Of a DNA stretch of 64,000 nucleotides, positions 30,438 to 40,751 are shown piece by piece. The DNA lies in assembly GCF_907163135.1 (NCBI RefSeq), contig NZ_CAJQUA010000001.1:2247001-2311000 (forward strand), in the 5' to 3' direction. The DNA comes from Brachymonas denitrificans (GTDB lineage: Bacteria; Pseudomonadota; Gammaproteobacteria; Burkholderiales; Burkholderiaceae_C). A program made the position numbers and the translations under genes. Under the pieces are notes generated by a model, which was not told the DNA's origin, did no database searches, and worked only from the letters and a program-made list of their open reading frames with translations. Each line of letters begins with the position of its first letter. Positions within the stretch are counted from its first letter, which is position 1.

Positions 30438-30938
30438 CTAGAAGACTCCCATCGCCAGGCCCCCCGCCATGGCCTCGCCCAGAGCACGACACTGCTCCTG
30501 ATCCTCTGCGCCAATCGTCTTGGGCGCCAGAATCGCCTCCGGCGTCTGCGCCTGGGTGCAGACGATCAGCGGCTCGGCCACTTCCTTCAGCCGCCAGCCG
30601 GTGGCAATGCGGGCAATCTGGCGTGCGGCATTCTGGCCGTCGCTGCCGGCGCAGATCAGGCTGGCATAGGGCCGGCCGTTGATGCGGTCGAGTGCGCCGT
30701 AGTAGCTGCGATCGAAAAAGTCCTTGAGCAGGCCGCTCATGGCGCCCAGGTTTTCGGGGGTGGCAAACACATAGCCATCGGCCGCCAGCACCTCTTCCGG
30801 CCCGGCCTCACCGGCGTGCAGCAGGCGCACCTCCACGCTGCCATCCGCCTGCGCACCGGCGCGCGCCGCCTCGGCCATCTGGAGCGTGCCGTTGGTGAGA
30901 GAGTGGTAGACGATCAGCAGGGTCTTGCGCGGTTCCAT
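30438..30938 (-). CDS. Flavodoxin/NADPH-dependent FMN reductase-like protein
   Basis: 166 residues. Begins MEPRKTLLIVYHSLTNGTLQMAEAA, where YHSLTNGT is the phosphate-binding loop of the flavodoxin fold (residues 12-19). ATPENLGAMSGLLKDFFDR matches the FMN-reductase second loop. Likely a small soluble electron-transfer or quinone-reductase-type flavoprotein. A 16-codon upstream extension is possible, but the family start aligns with MEPRKTL. Confidence 0.82.
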   Translation of the reverse strand: MEPRKTLLIVYHSLTNGTLQMAEAARAGAQADGSVEVRLLHAGEAGPEEVLAADGYVFATPENLGAMSGLLKDFFDRSYYGALDRINGRPYASLICAGSDGQNAARQIARIATGWRLKEVAEPLIVCTQAQTPEAILAPKTIGAEDQEQCRALGEAMAGGLAMGVF

Positions 30939-30995
30939 GGGGGCAGCATAGCGCAAGCCCCCTATCCGTGCCAGCTGTCCGGCCAACCGGGTGGA

Positions 30996-31190
30996 TCAGG
31001 CTTCAGGTGCCTCGGGATGCCGCGCCTTCCATGCGCGCATCGCCTGCCGATAGGCATCCATCTCCAGATCATAGGTATCGAAGATGCAGGGATCGCAGCC
31101 GTTGCCGCAGCAGGCATCCAGATCCGGCTGCACCGGCGGTTGCGGCATGGGATCCAAGGGATCGGCATCGTGGGGAAGCGTCGTGCTCAT
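30996..31190 (-). CDS. Oxidoreductase-like domain peptide (CCGNGCDPC)
   Basis: 64 residues, with PVQPDLDACCGNGCDPCIFDTYDLEM, the pattern of the small oxidoreductase-like domain (PF09791 type) with four clustered cysteines (CCxxxCxxC). The partner gene just downstream is the flavodoxin-like protein (57 bp away, same strand), so the two may form a redox pair. Function unknown. Confidence 0.72.
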   Translation of the reverse strand: MSTTLPHDADPLDPMPQPPVQPDLDACCGNGCDPCIFDTYDLEMDAYRQAMRAWKARHPEAPEA

Positions 31191-31335
31191 GGAAGAAATT
31201 ATCCGACAAGCGGCATTCCCGCATCGCCGGTGTTGCTGCACTACCCTTGCCTCTGCCTCTGCCTTCATTAGCGTTACATCCTGTTAAGGGCCTACCCTGC
31301 CAAAAAAGCAGGCAAGCTTCGCTACAGTAGAGCCC

Positions 31336-32466
31336 ATGCCGAACACCGCCATCTTCCCCCGCCTGTCCGACATCCGATTCCCGCTGCGCCTGCTGGCTGC
31401 CACCGGGATCGCCACCGCCCTGTTCATGGCCGGCTGCTCCACCAAGCCGCCCGCCGCGCCCGGCATCAGCGGCACGCCCATCACCCAGGCCAAGAGCCGC
31501 TGGGTGCCGGTGGCATGGAACACCGTGCCTGGCTTTGCCAGCGATCCGGTCGGCGAGGCCTGGAGCGCCTGGATGCGCAGCTGCGCCAAGCCCGGCCCGG
31601 TGTTCGCCCGCGTCTGCAACGATGCGCGCCGCATGAGCAACGCCAGCGATGCCGACAAGCGCGCCTGGATGATGCAGCGCCTGCAGCCCTACCGGGTGGA
31701 AAGCCACGGCGGTGACGCCAGCGGCCTGCTCACCGGCTACTACGAACCGGTGATGCGCGCCAGCCGCAGCCCGAATGGCAGCTTCCGCGTGCCGCTGTAT
31801 GGCGTGCCGGCCAGCGGCGCGCCGCGCAGCCCCTGGTTCACACGTCAGCAGATCGACACCGCCCCGGCCGCCCAGTCCGAACTGCGCGGTCGCGAGATCG
31901 TCTACATGGCCGATCCGGTCGACGCCATGATCCTGCACGTGCAGGGCTCCGGCCGCATGCAGGTGCGCGAGCGCGACGGCAGCGAGCGCGCCGTGCGCCT
32001 GGCCTTTGCCGGCACCAACCAGCAGCCCTTCCGCAGCCCCTCCGCCTGGGTGGTGTCGCAGGGCGGGCGTGGCGGCAGCTGGGATGCCATCAGGCAATGG
32101 GCGGCGCAGAATCCCGGCCGGGTCAACGAGATGCTGTGGAGCAACCCGCGCTACGTGTTCTTCCGCGAGGAAGCCATCTCCAGCGCAGACACCAACGCCG
32201 GCCCGCGCGGCGCCCAGGGCGTGCCGCTCACACCGGGCCGCTCGATTGCGGTCGACCGCGAGAGCATTCCCTACGGCACCCCAGTGTGGCTCTCCACCAC
32301 AGGCCCCGCCGCCAACCTCAACCGCATGGTGGTGGCGCAGGATACCGGCACCGCCATCCGCGGCGCCGTGCGCGCCGATTATTTCGCCGGCTGGAGCCAG
32401 GAAGCCGCCGATCTGGCGCACCGCATGAAGCAGCCGCTCAACCTCTGGGTGCTGTGGCCGCGCTGA
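31336..32466 (+). CDS. mltA: Membrane-bound lytic murein transglycosylase A
   Basis: 376 residues. Lipoprotein signal LFMAGC with the cysteine at about residue 35. MltA domain with GLLTGYYEPVM and VDAMILHVQGSGRM, then the 3D domain with VVAQDTGTAIRGAVRADYF, which includes the catalytic Asp of MltA. Cleaves the glycan strands of peptidoglycan to 1,6-anhydro products at the outer membrane. It starts divergently from the small redox gene. Confidence 0.95.
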   Translation: MPNTAIFPRLSDIRFPLRLLAATGIATALFMAGCSTKPPAAPGISGTPITQAKSRWVPVAWNTVPGFASDPVGEAWSAWMRSCAKPGPVFARVCNDARRMSNASDADKRAWMMQRLQPYRVESHGGDASGLLTGYYEPVMRASRSPNGSFRVPLYGVPASGAPRSPWFTRQQIDTAPAAQSELRGREIVYMADPVDAMILHVQGSGRMQVRERDGSERAVRLAFAGTNQQPFRSPSAWVVSQGGRGGSWDAIRQWAAQNPGRVNEMLWSNPRYVFFREEAISSADTNAGPRGAQGVPLTPGRSIAVDRESIPYGTPVWLSTTGPAANLNRMVVAQDTGTAIRGAVRADYFAGWSQEAADLAHRMKQPLNLWVLWPR

Positions 32467-32659
32467 TCGCACCGATCGGGGCAATCCCCCTGCCGGCAGC
32501 ACGTTTTTAGCGTTTCTCCCCGTGTCCGGGATCTTTCTTCAGCCTTACACTCCGGGCTGAGTCGTGCCGCGCCACAAGTGCGGCCCGTCCCTGCAATCCA
32601 AAGACACAACACGCACAGGAAAAGCCTACCCGGCCCATCCTGCAAGGAGACAACGCGAT

Positions 32660-35600
32660 ATGAACGCCCCCCTGGATCCGGGCGCCGCAGCACGCCTGCG
32701 CCACGCCATTGATATGGTTTCCCTCGACGACAAATACGCCCTGGACAAGGGCCACGCCTTCATGAGTGGCGTGCAAGCCCTGGTACGCCTGCCGATGCTG
32801 CAGCAGCAGCGCGACCAGCTCGCCGGCAAGCACACGGCCGGCTTCATCAGCGGTTACCGCGGCTCGCCTCTCGGCGGCTATGACCAGATGCTGCAGGCCG
32901 CCAGCAAGCACCTCGCCAAGCACGACATCGTGTTCCAGCCCGGCGTGAACGAGGAACTCGGCGCCACCGCCGTCTGGGGCACGCAGATGCTGGGCTATGC
33001 GCCCAAGGAAGAGCAGAAGTTCGACGGCGTGTTCGGCATCTGGTATGGCAAGGGCCCAGGCGTGGACCGCAGCGTGGACGTGTTCAAGCACGCCAACATG
33101 GCCGGCACCACTCCCTGGGGCGGCGTGATCGCCATCGCCGGCGACGACCACATCAGCAAGAGCAGCACCGCCGCGCACCAGAGCGACCACATCTTCAAGG
33201 CCTGCGGCTTTCCGGTGTTCTTCCCTTCGAGCGTGCAGGAAATCCTCGACCTCGGCATCCACGCCTTCGCCATGAGCCGTTTCGCCGGCGTCTGGACCGG
33301 CATGAAGACGATCCAGGAAGTGGTCGAATCCAGCGCCAGCGTCGAGATCGACCCCGGGCGCGTGAAGGTGGTGATCCCCGATTTCGAGATGCCGCCCGGC
33401 GGCGTGCATATTCGCTGGCCCGATCCCCCGCTGGAGCAGGAGGCGCGCCTGTTCAACACCAAGTGGTATGCCGCGCTGGCCTACATCCGCGCCAACAGGC
33501 TGAATCACAACGTCATCGAAGGGCCGAACGACCGCCTGGGCATCATCTCCAGCGGCAAGGCCTACAACGACCTGCGCCAGGCGCTGCAGGATCTGGGGCT
33601 GGACGAGGACACCTGCCGCCGCATCGGCGTGCGCGTGCACAAGGTGGGCGTGGTGTGGCCGCTGGAGGCGCACATCACGCGTGACTTTGCCACCGGGCTG
33701 GACGAGATCCTGGTAGTGGAAGAAAAGCGCCAGCTGATCGAATACCAGATCAAGGAGCAGCTCTACAACTGGCGTGAAGATGTGCGTCCCAACGTGCTCG
33801 GCCAGTTCGACGAGATGGAAGGCGACATGAGCGGCGGCGAGTGGAGCATGCCCAACCCGTCCGACCACATCCTGCTGCGCGCCACGGCCGACCTGAACCC
33901 GGCCATCATCGCGCGTGCCGTCGCGGGGCGCCTGATCAAGATGGGCGTGCCGGCCGATGTGCAGGCGCGCATGCAGGCACAGTTGGCGATTCTGGATGCG
34001 CAGGAAGCCGCGCTCAAGACCATCCACGTCGAAGGCGGCGACCGCACACCCTGGTTCTGCTCCGGCTGCCCTCACAACACCAGCACGCGCCTGCCCGAGG
34101 GTTCGCGCGGCATGGCCGGCATCGGCTGCCACTACATGGTCAACTGGATGGACCGCGAGCACTTCGGCTTCACCCAGATGGGCGGCGAAGGCGTGCCCTG
34201 GGTCGGCCAGGCGCCGTTCACCAACGAGAAGCACCTGTTCACCAACCTGGGGGACGGCACCTACTTCCACAGCGGCCTGCTGGCGATCCGCCAGAGCATC
34301 GCTGCGGGCGTCAACATCACCTACAAGATCCTCTACAACGACGCTGTCGCCATGACCGGCGGCCAGCGCGTGGGCGAGCGCCCGGAGGGCCACACCGTGC
34401 TGCAGATCGCCAACAGCGTGGTCAGCGAAGGCGTGAGCAAGCTGGTGATCGTGAGCGACCAGCCCGAGAAATACCAGGGCGTGACCCTGCCCGGCGGCGC
34501 GCGCGTGTACCACCGCGACGATCTGGACGAAGTGCAGCGCGAACTGCGCGAAACGCCCGGCACCACGGTGATGATCTACGACCAGACCTGCGCCACCGAA
34601 AAGCGCCGCCGCCGCAAGCGCGGCCTGCTGGAGGATCCGGCCAAGCGCGTGGTGATCAACGAAGCCGTTTGCGAAGGCTGTGGCGACTGCGGCGTACAGA
34701 GCAACTGCCTGAGCGTGGAGCCGCTGGAAACCGAATTCGGCCGCAAGCGCACCATCAACCAGAGCACCTGCAACAAGGACTACTCCTGCGTGAAGGGCTT
34801 CTGCCCGAGCTTTGTCACGGTCGAGGGCGGCCAGTTGCGCAAGGCGCCGGCCACCAGTGCTGCAGCGCCCGAACGTGACCTGTCGGCCTTTGCCAATCTG
34901 CCCGAGCCGGTGCTGCCCGTGCTGCGTGCTGCACAGGGCGAACAGCCGGCCGATGTCTGGGGCACGGTGGTGGCCGGCGTCGGCGGCACCGGCGTCATCA
35001 CCATCGGCCAGCTGCTCGGCGTGGCCGCGCATCTGGAAGGCAAGGGCATCGTCACACAGGATGCCGCCGGCCTGGCCCAGAAAGGCGGCGCTACCTGGAG
35101 CCATGTGCTGATCGGTGCCAATCAGGACGCCATCCGCACCACGCGCGTCAGTCTGGCCGGTGCCGACCTGATCCTCGGCTGCGATCCGCTGGTGGCCGCG
35201 CACCAGGAAACCACGGCGCGCATGCGCCAGGGCCGCACCCATGTGGCACTCAACAGCAGCGCCAGCCCCACGGCGGCGTTTGTGAAGAACACGCAGTGGC
35301 AAAACCCGGCACAGGCCTGCGCCAGCGCCGTGGCCGATGTGGTCGGCACCGAACATCTCGGCCTGTTCGACGCCGAAGCCATGGCACGCGAACTGCTGGG
35401 CGACACCCTGTTCGTCAACCCCATGATCCTGGGCTACGCCTGGCAGAAGGGCTGGGTGCCGCTCTCCGAGGCCGCGCTGCTGCGCGCCATGGAGCTGAAC
35501 AACGTGCAGGTGGAAAAGAACAAGCAGGCCTTCCTCTGGGGCCGCCGCGCTGCACACGACTATGCTGCCGTGCAGAAGCTGCTGGCGCCGAGCCAGGTCA

Positions 35601-36316
35601 TCGCCTTCCGCAAGCCGGAGGCCCTGGCCGACGTGGTCAAGCGCCGCGTGGAGTTCCTTACCGACTACCAGAACGCCGCCTACGCCCGCGAGTACAGCGA
35701 CTTTGTCGACCGCGTGGCTGCCGCCGAAGCCGCCCTGCCGGCCCTGCCCAGCGGCAAGCCGCGCACCAGCATCGCGCTGGCCGTGGCGCACAACCTGTTC
35801 AAGCTGATGGCCTACAAGGACGAGTACGAGGTGGCGCGCCTGTTCAGCAACGGCGATTTCGAGAAGAAGATCGCCGACATGTTCGAAGGCGACTACACCA
35901 TCCACTACCACCTGGCCCCGCCCAGCTCGGCCAAGACCAACGCCAAGGGCGAACTGCTCAAGCGCGAGTACGGTCCGCGCATGATGCAGCTGTTCCGCTT
36001 CCTGGCCAAATTCAAGGGCCTGCGCGGTGGTGCGCTCGACGTGTTCGGCCGCCATCCCGAGCGCGTCACCGAGCGTGCCCTGATCCGGGACTATCGCGCC
36101 CTGATCGAGCAGGCCTTGCAGCGCCTCACGCCGGATACGCACAAGCTGATCCTGCAGATCGCCCAGGTGCCCGACAGCATCCGCGGCTTTGGCCATGTGA
36201 AGGAACGCAACCTGGCGGCGGCGCGCACGCGCTGGCAGGATCTGCGCGAGCAACTGGAGGCACCCGCACCAGCACCGGCCGAAGCTGTGCCGCCACCTGC
36301 AGTGCGCGTGGCCTGA
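32660..36316 (+). CDS. Fused indolepyruvate ferredoxin oxidoreductase
   Basis: 1218 residues: IorA-like and IorB-like domains in one chain. The N-terminal part has KHTAGFISGYRGSPLGGYDQ (pyrimidine-binding), the middle has GEGVPWVGQAPF and GDGTYFHSGLLAIRQS (TPP domain), then VCEGCGDCGVQSNCL with further cysteines (4Fe-4S region), and the C-terminal gamma-like domain (VAGVGGTGVITIGQLLG). Oxidatively decarboxylates aryl pyruvates from aromatic amino acids. Start ATG 32660 after CAAGGAGA. A strong hairpin-plus-T stretch lies 70 bp after the stop. Confidence 0.93.
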   Translation: MNAPLDPGAAARLRHAIDMVSLDDKYALDKGHAFMSGVQALVRLPMLQQQRDQLAGKHTAGFISGYRGSPLGGYDQMLQAASKHLAKHDIVFQPGVNEELGATAVWGTQMLGYAPKEEQKFDGVFGIWYGKGPGVDRSVDVFKHANMAGTTPWGGVIAIAGDDHISKSSTAAHQSDHIFKACGFPVFFPSSVQEILDLGIHAFAMSRFAGVWTGMKTIQEVVESSASVEIDPGRVKVVIPDFEMPPGGVHIRWPDPPLEQEARLFNTKWYAALAYIRANRLNHNVIEGPNDRLGIISSGKAYNDLRQALQDLGLDEDTCRRIGVRVHKVGVVWPLEAHITRDFATGLDEILVVEEKRQLIEYQIKEQLYNWREDVRPNVLGQFDEMEGDMSGGEWSMPNPSDHILLRATADLNPAIIARAVAGRLIKMGVPADVQARMQAQLAILDAQEAALKTIHVEGGDRTPWFCSGCPHNTSTRLPEGSRGMAGIGCHYMVNWMDREHFGFTQMGGEGVPWVGQAPFTNEKHLFTNLGDGTYFHSGLLAIRQSIAAGVNITYKILYNDAVAMTGGQRVGERPEGHTVLQIANSVVSEGVSKLVIVSDQPEKYQGVTLPGGARVYHRDDLDEVQRELRETPGTTVMIYDQTCATEKRRRRKRGLLEDPAKRVVINEAVCEGCGDCGVQSNCLSVEPLETEFGRKRTINQSTCNKDYSCVKGFCPSFVTVEGGQLRKAPATSAAAPERDLSAFANLPEPVLPVLRAAQGEQPADVWGTVVAGVGGTGVITIGQLLGVAAHLEGKGIVTQDAAGLAQKGGATWSHVLIGANQDAIRTTRVSLAGADLILGCDPLVAAHQETTARMRQGRTHVALNSSASPTAAFVKNTQWQNPAQACASAVADVVGTEHLGLFDAEAMARELLGDTLFVNPMILGYAWQKGWVPLSEAALLRAMELNNVQVEKNKQAFLWGRRAAHDYAAVQKLLAPSQVIAFRKPEALADVVKRRVEFLTDYQNAAYAREYSDFVDRVAAAEAALPALPSGKPRTSIALAVAHNLFKLMAYKDEYEVARLFSNGDFEKKIADMFEGDYTIHYHLAPPSSAKTNAKGELLKREYGPRMMQLFRFLAKFKGLRGGALDVFGRHPERVTERALIRDYRALIEQALQRLTPDTHKLILQIAQVPDSIRGFGHVKERNLAAARTRWQDLREQLEAPAPAPAEAVPPPAVRVA

Positions 36317-36386
36317 ACCCCACGGCCTCCCTGTGGTTTTCTGCAGGGAGCGCATAGAATCCACCCCCATCAGGACTTTTTCCCGC

Positions 36387-36419
36387 CCGCCCCGTGCACC
36401 CTGCACCGGGCGGTTTTTC
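36387..36419 (+). terminator. Intrinsic terminator abutting the lysP-like start codon
   Basis: Stem 36387-36398 with 36402-36413: CCGCCC-C-GTGCA / TGCAC-C-GGGCGG, one C:C mismatch, loop CCC, followed by TTTTTCC and then ATG at 36421. It fits the end of the upstream oxidoreductase transcript (71 bp after its stop). It may also be an attenuator, because the 3' arm GGGCGG is the only ribosome-binding-like sequence before the permease start. Confidence 0.75.
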
Positions 36420-36420
36420 C

Positions 36421-37902
36421 ATGACCCACGCCACCACCCAGGCCGACGCGGCCATGCATCGCCAGCTCAAGACGCGCCATCTCTCTATGATCGCCATCGG
36501 CGGCTGCATCGGCACCGGCCTGTTCATGGCCAGCGGCTCCGCCATCCACGAAGCCGGTCCCGGCGGCGCCCTGCTCGCCTACGCCGCCATCGGCTTCATG
36601 GTCTATTTCTTCATGACCTCGCTCGGCGAACTGGCCACCTACATGCCGGTAACGGGCTCCTTCAGCACCTATGCTGCACGCTTCGTGCACCCATCGCTCG
36701 GCTTCGCGCTGGGTTGGAACTACTGGTTCAACTGGGTCATCACGGTCGCGGCCGACGTCACCATTGCGGCGCTGGTCATCTCCTACTGGGAGCCGCTGCG
36801 CTTCATGCCGCCCTGGGCCTGGAGCGGGCTGATCCTGGCCATCATCGTGCTGCTCAACCTGCTGCCGGTGCGCGTCTATGGCGAAACCGAGTACTGGATG
36901 GCGCTGGTCAAGGTGGTGACGGTGATCGTGTTTCTGGGCGTGGGCGTACTCACCATCTTCGGCATCCTCGGCGGCGCCTATGTGGGCTTTTCCAACTTCA
37001 CGCTGGGCGATGCGCCCTTCCTCGGCCAGGGTCTGGGCGGACAGTTCCTCACCACGCTGGGCGTGTTCCTGATCGCCGGCTTCTCCTTCCAGGGCACCGA
37101 GCTGATCGGCGTCACCGCGGGCGAATCGGAAGAACCGGAAAAAGCCATCCCGCAGGCCATCAAGCAGGTGTTCTGGCGCATCCTGATCTTCTACATCCTG
37201 GCGATTGCCGTGATCGGCCTGCTGATTCCCTACACCAGCCCCGAGCTGCTCGGTGGCGACGTGAACGAGATCGCCAAGTCGCCCTTCACGCTGGTGTTCG
37301 AGCGCGCCGGCCTGGCCTTTGCCGCCGCGGTGATGAATGCGGTGATCCTCACCTCCATCCTTTCGGCCGGCAACTCCGGCATGTATGCCTCCACCCGCAT
37401 GCTGTTTGCCATGGGCCGCAGCGGCATGGCCTGGCCCATCTTCGGCCGCGCCTCGCGCCTGGGCGTGCCGCTGCCGGCCGTGCTGGCCACCAGCGCGGTG
37501 GTGCTGCTGGTGTTCCTGCTGCAGCAGGGCAGCGACAACGCCTACGCCTACGTGCTGGCCGCTTCCGGTCTCACCGGTTTCATCGCCTGGGTCGGCATCG
37601 CCATCAGCCACTACCGCTTCCGCCGCGCCTACATGGTGCAGGGGCGCGACGTGAACGCGCTGCGCTACCGCGCCCGCTGGTTCCCCTTCGGCCCGCTGAT
37701 GGCGCTGGCCATGTGCCTGCTGGTCATCGTCGGGCAGGACACGCAGCTGCTGCTGCATGGCGACCTGAACTGGCAACGCCTGTCCGTCACCTACATGGGC
37801 ATCCCGGTGTTTCTGGCCTTCTTCCTGTACCACAAGCTGCGCTACCGCACGCGCATGGTGACGCTGCAGGAGATGGATCTGCACCCCGATCCGCGCGCCT
37901 GA
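36421..37902 (+). CDS. lysP: Lysine-specific permease-like amino acid transporter
   Basis: 493 residues, APC superfamily, 12 membrane helices. Strong family likeness to E. coli LysP: LKTRHLSMIAIGGCIGTGLF, AAGPGGALL-type loop (EAGPGGALLAYAAIGFM), GFSFQGTELIG, NSGMYASTRMLF and GFIAWVGIAISHYRFRR. It is expected to import lysine or a similar basic amino acid with protons. The start could also be the in-frame ATG at 36454 (MHRQLKTRHLS), but the longer N-terminus aligns with LysP. The start lies directly after a terminator hairpin. Gap 37903-38153 holds nothing clear. Confidence 0.88.
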   Translation: MTHATTQADAAMHRQLKTRHLSMIAIGGCIGTGLFMASGSAIHEAGPGGALLAYAAIGFMVYFFMTSLGELATYMPVTGSFSTYAARFVHPSLGFALGWNYWFNWVITVAADVTIAALVISYWEPLRFMPPWAWSGLILAIIVLLNLLPVRVYGETEYWMALVKVVTVIVFLGVGVLTIFGILGGAYVGFSNFTLGDAPFLGQGLGGQFLTTLGVFLIAGFSFQGTELIGVTAGESEEPEKAIPQAIKQVFWRILIFYILAIAVIGLLIPYTSPELLGGDVNEIAKSPFTLVFERAGLAFAAAVMNAVILTSILSAGNSGMYASTRMLFAMGRSGMAWPIFGRASRLGVPLPAVLATSAVVLLVFLLQQGSDNAYAYVLAASGLTGFIAWVGIAISHYRFRRAYMVQGRDVNALRYRARWFPFGPLMALAMCLLVIVGQDTQLLLHGDLNWQRLSVTYMGIPVFLAFFLYHKLRYRTRMVTLQEMDLHPDPRA

Positions 37903-38153
37903 AACAGGCATTGCGCTTCGGCGCCGCTCCGCCGGCGGCAACTTTCCGTGCGTTGAGCTTCGGGGGCACTTGTTGACGTCCGCGTCTACGTCCTTGCCCC
38001 GTTCATGACAATCGTAAAGCGCATGCTGCGCCGCGGGTTCTCCCGAACCCCGCACCGGCAGGAAACAGCACCTACAATCGGCATGTAACAGCCCCCGTTT
38101 TCCGGCCGGCTCGCCACCCGTGTGCCGTGCCTTTTGTCGTTTCGGAGCCACCC

Positions 38154-40475
38154 ATGCCCACTGATATTCCCGCCAGCAATCCCAGCAGCAGCACCAACCG
38201 CCACCCCGAGCTGCGCCAGGCCGCCCTCGACTACCACGAGCTGCCGCGCCCCGGCAAGATCAGCGTCGAGGCCACCAAGCAGATGGTGAACCAGCACGAT
38301 CTGGCGCTGGCCTACTCCCCCGGCGTGGCCGCTCCCTGCGAGGAGATCGTGAAAGACCCCGCAGCCGCGTTCCGCTACACCGCGCGCGGCAACCTGGTCG
38401 GCGTGGTCACCAACGGCACCGCCGTGCTGGGCCTGGGCGACATCGGCCCGCTGGCCGGCAAGCCGGTGATGGAAGGCAAGGGCGTGCTGTTCAAGAAGTT
38501 CGCCGGCATCGACGTGTTCGACATCGAACTCAACGAAAAGGATCCGGACCGTCTGGTCGAGATCATCGCGGCCATGGAACCCACCTTCGGCGGCATCAAC
38601 CTCGAAGACATCAAGGCCCCCGACTGCTTCTACATCGAGCGCAAGCTGCGCGAGCGCATGAAGATCCCGGTGTTCCACGATGACCAGCACGGCACCGCCA
38701 TCGTTGTCGGCGCCGCCCTGCTCAACGGCCTGAAGGTGGTCGGCAAGAAGATCGAGGACGTGAAGGTCGTCACCTCCGGCGCCGGTGCCGCCGCGCTGGC
38801 CTGCATCAACCTGCTGGTCAAGCTCGGCGTGCGCCGCAGCAACATCTGGGTGACCGACCTGGCCGGCGTGGTCTACAAGGGCCGCACCGAGCTGATGGAC
38901 GAGGACAAGGCCCAGTTCATGCAGGACACCCCGCTGCGCACGCTGGGCGAAATCATCGACGGTGCCGACGTGTTCCTCGGCCTGTCCGCTGGCGGCGTGC
39001 TCAAGCAGGACATGGTGCGCCGCATGGCCGACAAGCCGCTGATCTTCGCGCTGGCCAACCCCACGCCCGAAATCACGCCCGACGAAGTCAAACAGGTGCG
39101 CGACGACGCCCTGATGGCCACCGGCCGCACCGACTATCCGAACCAGGTCAACAACGTCCTGTGCTTCCCCTACATCTTCCGCGGCGCGCTCGACTGCGGC
39201 GCCACCACCATCACCGACGAGATGGAAATCGCGGCGGTGCACGCCATTGCCGAGCTGGCCCAGGCCGAGCAGAGCGAAGTGGTGGCTGCGGCCTACGTCG
39301 GCCATGAACTGGCCTTCGGCCCCGAATACCTGATTCCCAAGCCGTTCGATCCGCGCCTGATGATCAAGATCGCGCCGGCCGTGGCGGCGGCCGCCATGGA
39401 AGCCGGCGTGGCCGCACGCCCGATCTCCGACATGAACGCCTACCGCGAGAAGCTGCAGGCCTTCACCTACGCCTCCGGCTCCATCATGAAGCCGATCTTC
39501 GCCGCCGCCCGCCGCGCCGAGAAAAAGCGTGTGGTCTACGCCGAGGGCGAGGAAGAGCGCGTGTTGCGCGCCGTGCAGATCGTGGTGGACGAAAAGCTGG
39601 CCCGCCCCATCCTGGTCGGCCGCCCCGCCGTCATTGCCCAGCGCTGCGAGAAATTCGGCCTGCGCCTGAAGGAAGGCGAGCATTATGACGTGGTCAACGT
39701 CGAAAACGACCACCGCTACCGCGATTTCTGGCAGAGCTACTACCAGATGACCGCACGCAAGGGCATGACCATCCCGATCGCCAAGATCGAGATGCGCCGC
39801 CGCCTGTCGCTGATCAGCGCCATGATGGTGCTCAAGGGCCATGCCGACGGCATGATCTGCGGCACCTGGGGCACCAACGCCATGCACCTGCAGTACATCG
39901 ACCAGGTCATCGGCCGCCGCGAAGGCGTGCACACCTACGCCGCGATGAACGCCCTGCTGCTGCCCGAGCGCCAGGTCTTCATCGTCGATACCCACATCAA
40001 CTACGACCCGAGCGCCGAGCAGATCGCCGAGTACACCATCATGGCCGCGCAGGAAATGAAGCGCTTCGGCATCCGTCCCAAGGCCGCCCTGCTCAGCCAC
40101 TCCAGCTTCGGCTCGTCCAACCAGCCCAGCGCCGAGAAGATGCGCGCCGTGCTGGCCCTGCTGCAGGAAACGGCCCCGTGGCTCGAGGTGGATGGCGAAA
40201 TGCACGGTGACGCGGCGCTCGACGAGGACATGCGCCGCAAGCTGATGCCCGCCACCACCCTGAGCGGCTCGGCCAATCTGCTGGTCATGCCCAACCTGGA
40301 TGCGGCCAACATCGCCTACAACCTGCTCAAGACGGCAGCCGGCGGCGGCATCGCCATCGGCCCGATCCTGCTGGGCGCGAGAAAGCCGGTGCACATCCTC
40401 ACCGCCAGCGCCACTGTGCGCCGCATCGTCAACATGACGGCGGTGACGGTCTCCGAAGTGCACGCCGGACGCTGA
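38154..40475 (+). CDS. maeB: NADP-dependent malic enzyme (MaeB type, with PTA-like domain)
   Basis: 773 residues. Converts malate to pyruvate, CO2 and NADPH. The N-terminal malic domain (about 1-430) shows [33 protein letters not shown], the Mg site [11 protein letters not shown], the NADP loop [15 protein letters not shown] and ALANPTPEI. The C-terminal half (about 440-773) resembles phosphate acetyltransferase and is regulatory in MaeB. Start at [12 protein letters not shown] after CGGAG. Single gene with its own promoter region. Confidence 0.95.
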   Translation: MPTDIPASNPSSSTNRHPELRQAALDYHELPRPGKISVEATKQMVNQHDLALAYSPGVAAPCEEIVKDPAAAFRYTARGNLVGVVTNGTAVLGLGDIGPLAGKPVMEGKGVLFKKFAGIDVFDIELNEKDPDRLVEIIAAMEPTFGGINLEDIKAPDCFYIERKLRERMKIPVFHDDQHGTAIVVGAALLNGLKVVGKKIEDVKVVTSGAGAAALACINLLVKLGVRRSNIWVTDLAGVVYKGRTELMDEDKAQFMQDTPLRTLGEIIDGADVFLGLSAGGVLKQDMVRRMADKPLIFALANPTPEITPDEVKQVRDDALMATGRTDYPNQVNNVLCFPYIFRGALDCGATTITDEMEIAAVHAIAELAQAEQSEVVAAAYVGHELAFGPEYLIPKPFDPRLMIKIAPAVAAAAMEAGVAARPISDMNAYREKLQAFTYASGSIMKPIFAAARRAEKKRVVYAEGEEERVLRAVQIVVDEKLARPILVGRPAVIAQRCEKFGLRLKEGEHYDVVNVENDHRYRDFWQSYYQMTARKGMTIPIAKIEMRRRLSLISAMMVLKGHADGMICGTWGTNAMHLQYIDQVIGRREGVHTYAAMNALLLPERQVFIVDTHINYDPSAEQIAEYTIMAAQEMKRFGIRPKAALLSHSSFGSSNQPSAEKMRAVLALLQETAPWLEVDGEMHGDAALDEDMRRKLMPATTLSGSANLLVMPNLDAANIAYNLLKTAAGGGIAIGPILLGARKPVHILTASATVRRIVNMTAVTVSEVHAGR

Positions 40476-40719
40476 CCGCCGGCCGGCCGTTCATGCTGGC
40501 TGCGAACGGCGGATGTCCCGTCCGCTGTTCGCTCCCCGAGCCGCACCATGCTGCACTGCACGACGCGCCGCAGCCCTTGTCCGGCGCGGCTTTCACGCAA
40601 ATAGCATATTCCCGCGCCAACAGGCAAGCGCCTTGTGGCAACCCCATGTTGCGTCCTGCACAATAGCCGCGCGCTATTGATTTCCCAAGGGCTTTGCGGC
40701 ACACTTGCCCATCGGAAAC

Positions 40720-40743
40720 CTTGTGAATCCTGTGATTCACAAG
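40720..40743. promoter_or_regulatory. Perfect palindrome upstream of the barnase-like gene
   Basis: Arms CTTGTGAATC and GATTCACAAG with a CTGT loop, ending 8 bp before the ATG at 40752. There is no U-run, so it is not a classical terminator. It may be an operator or an RNA hairpin at the ribosome binding site. Confidence 0.6.
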
Positions 40744-40751
40744 CCGTGCAA

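Noticed and set aside
32507-36406. Minus-strand open frame of 1299 codons over the oxidoreductase gene
   Set aside because: Antisense shadow caused by high GC3; no start signal and no recognisable domain.
37986-40463. Minus-strand open frame of 825 codons over maeB
   Set aside because: Antisense shadow with His/Gly/Asp-rich low-complexity composition.
40486-40510. Weak hairpin GCCGTTC/GAACGGC after maeB
   Set aside because: Seven-base stem and no U-run; not a convincing terminator.
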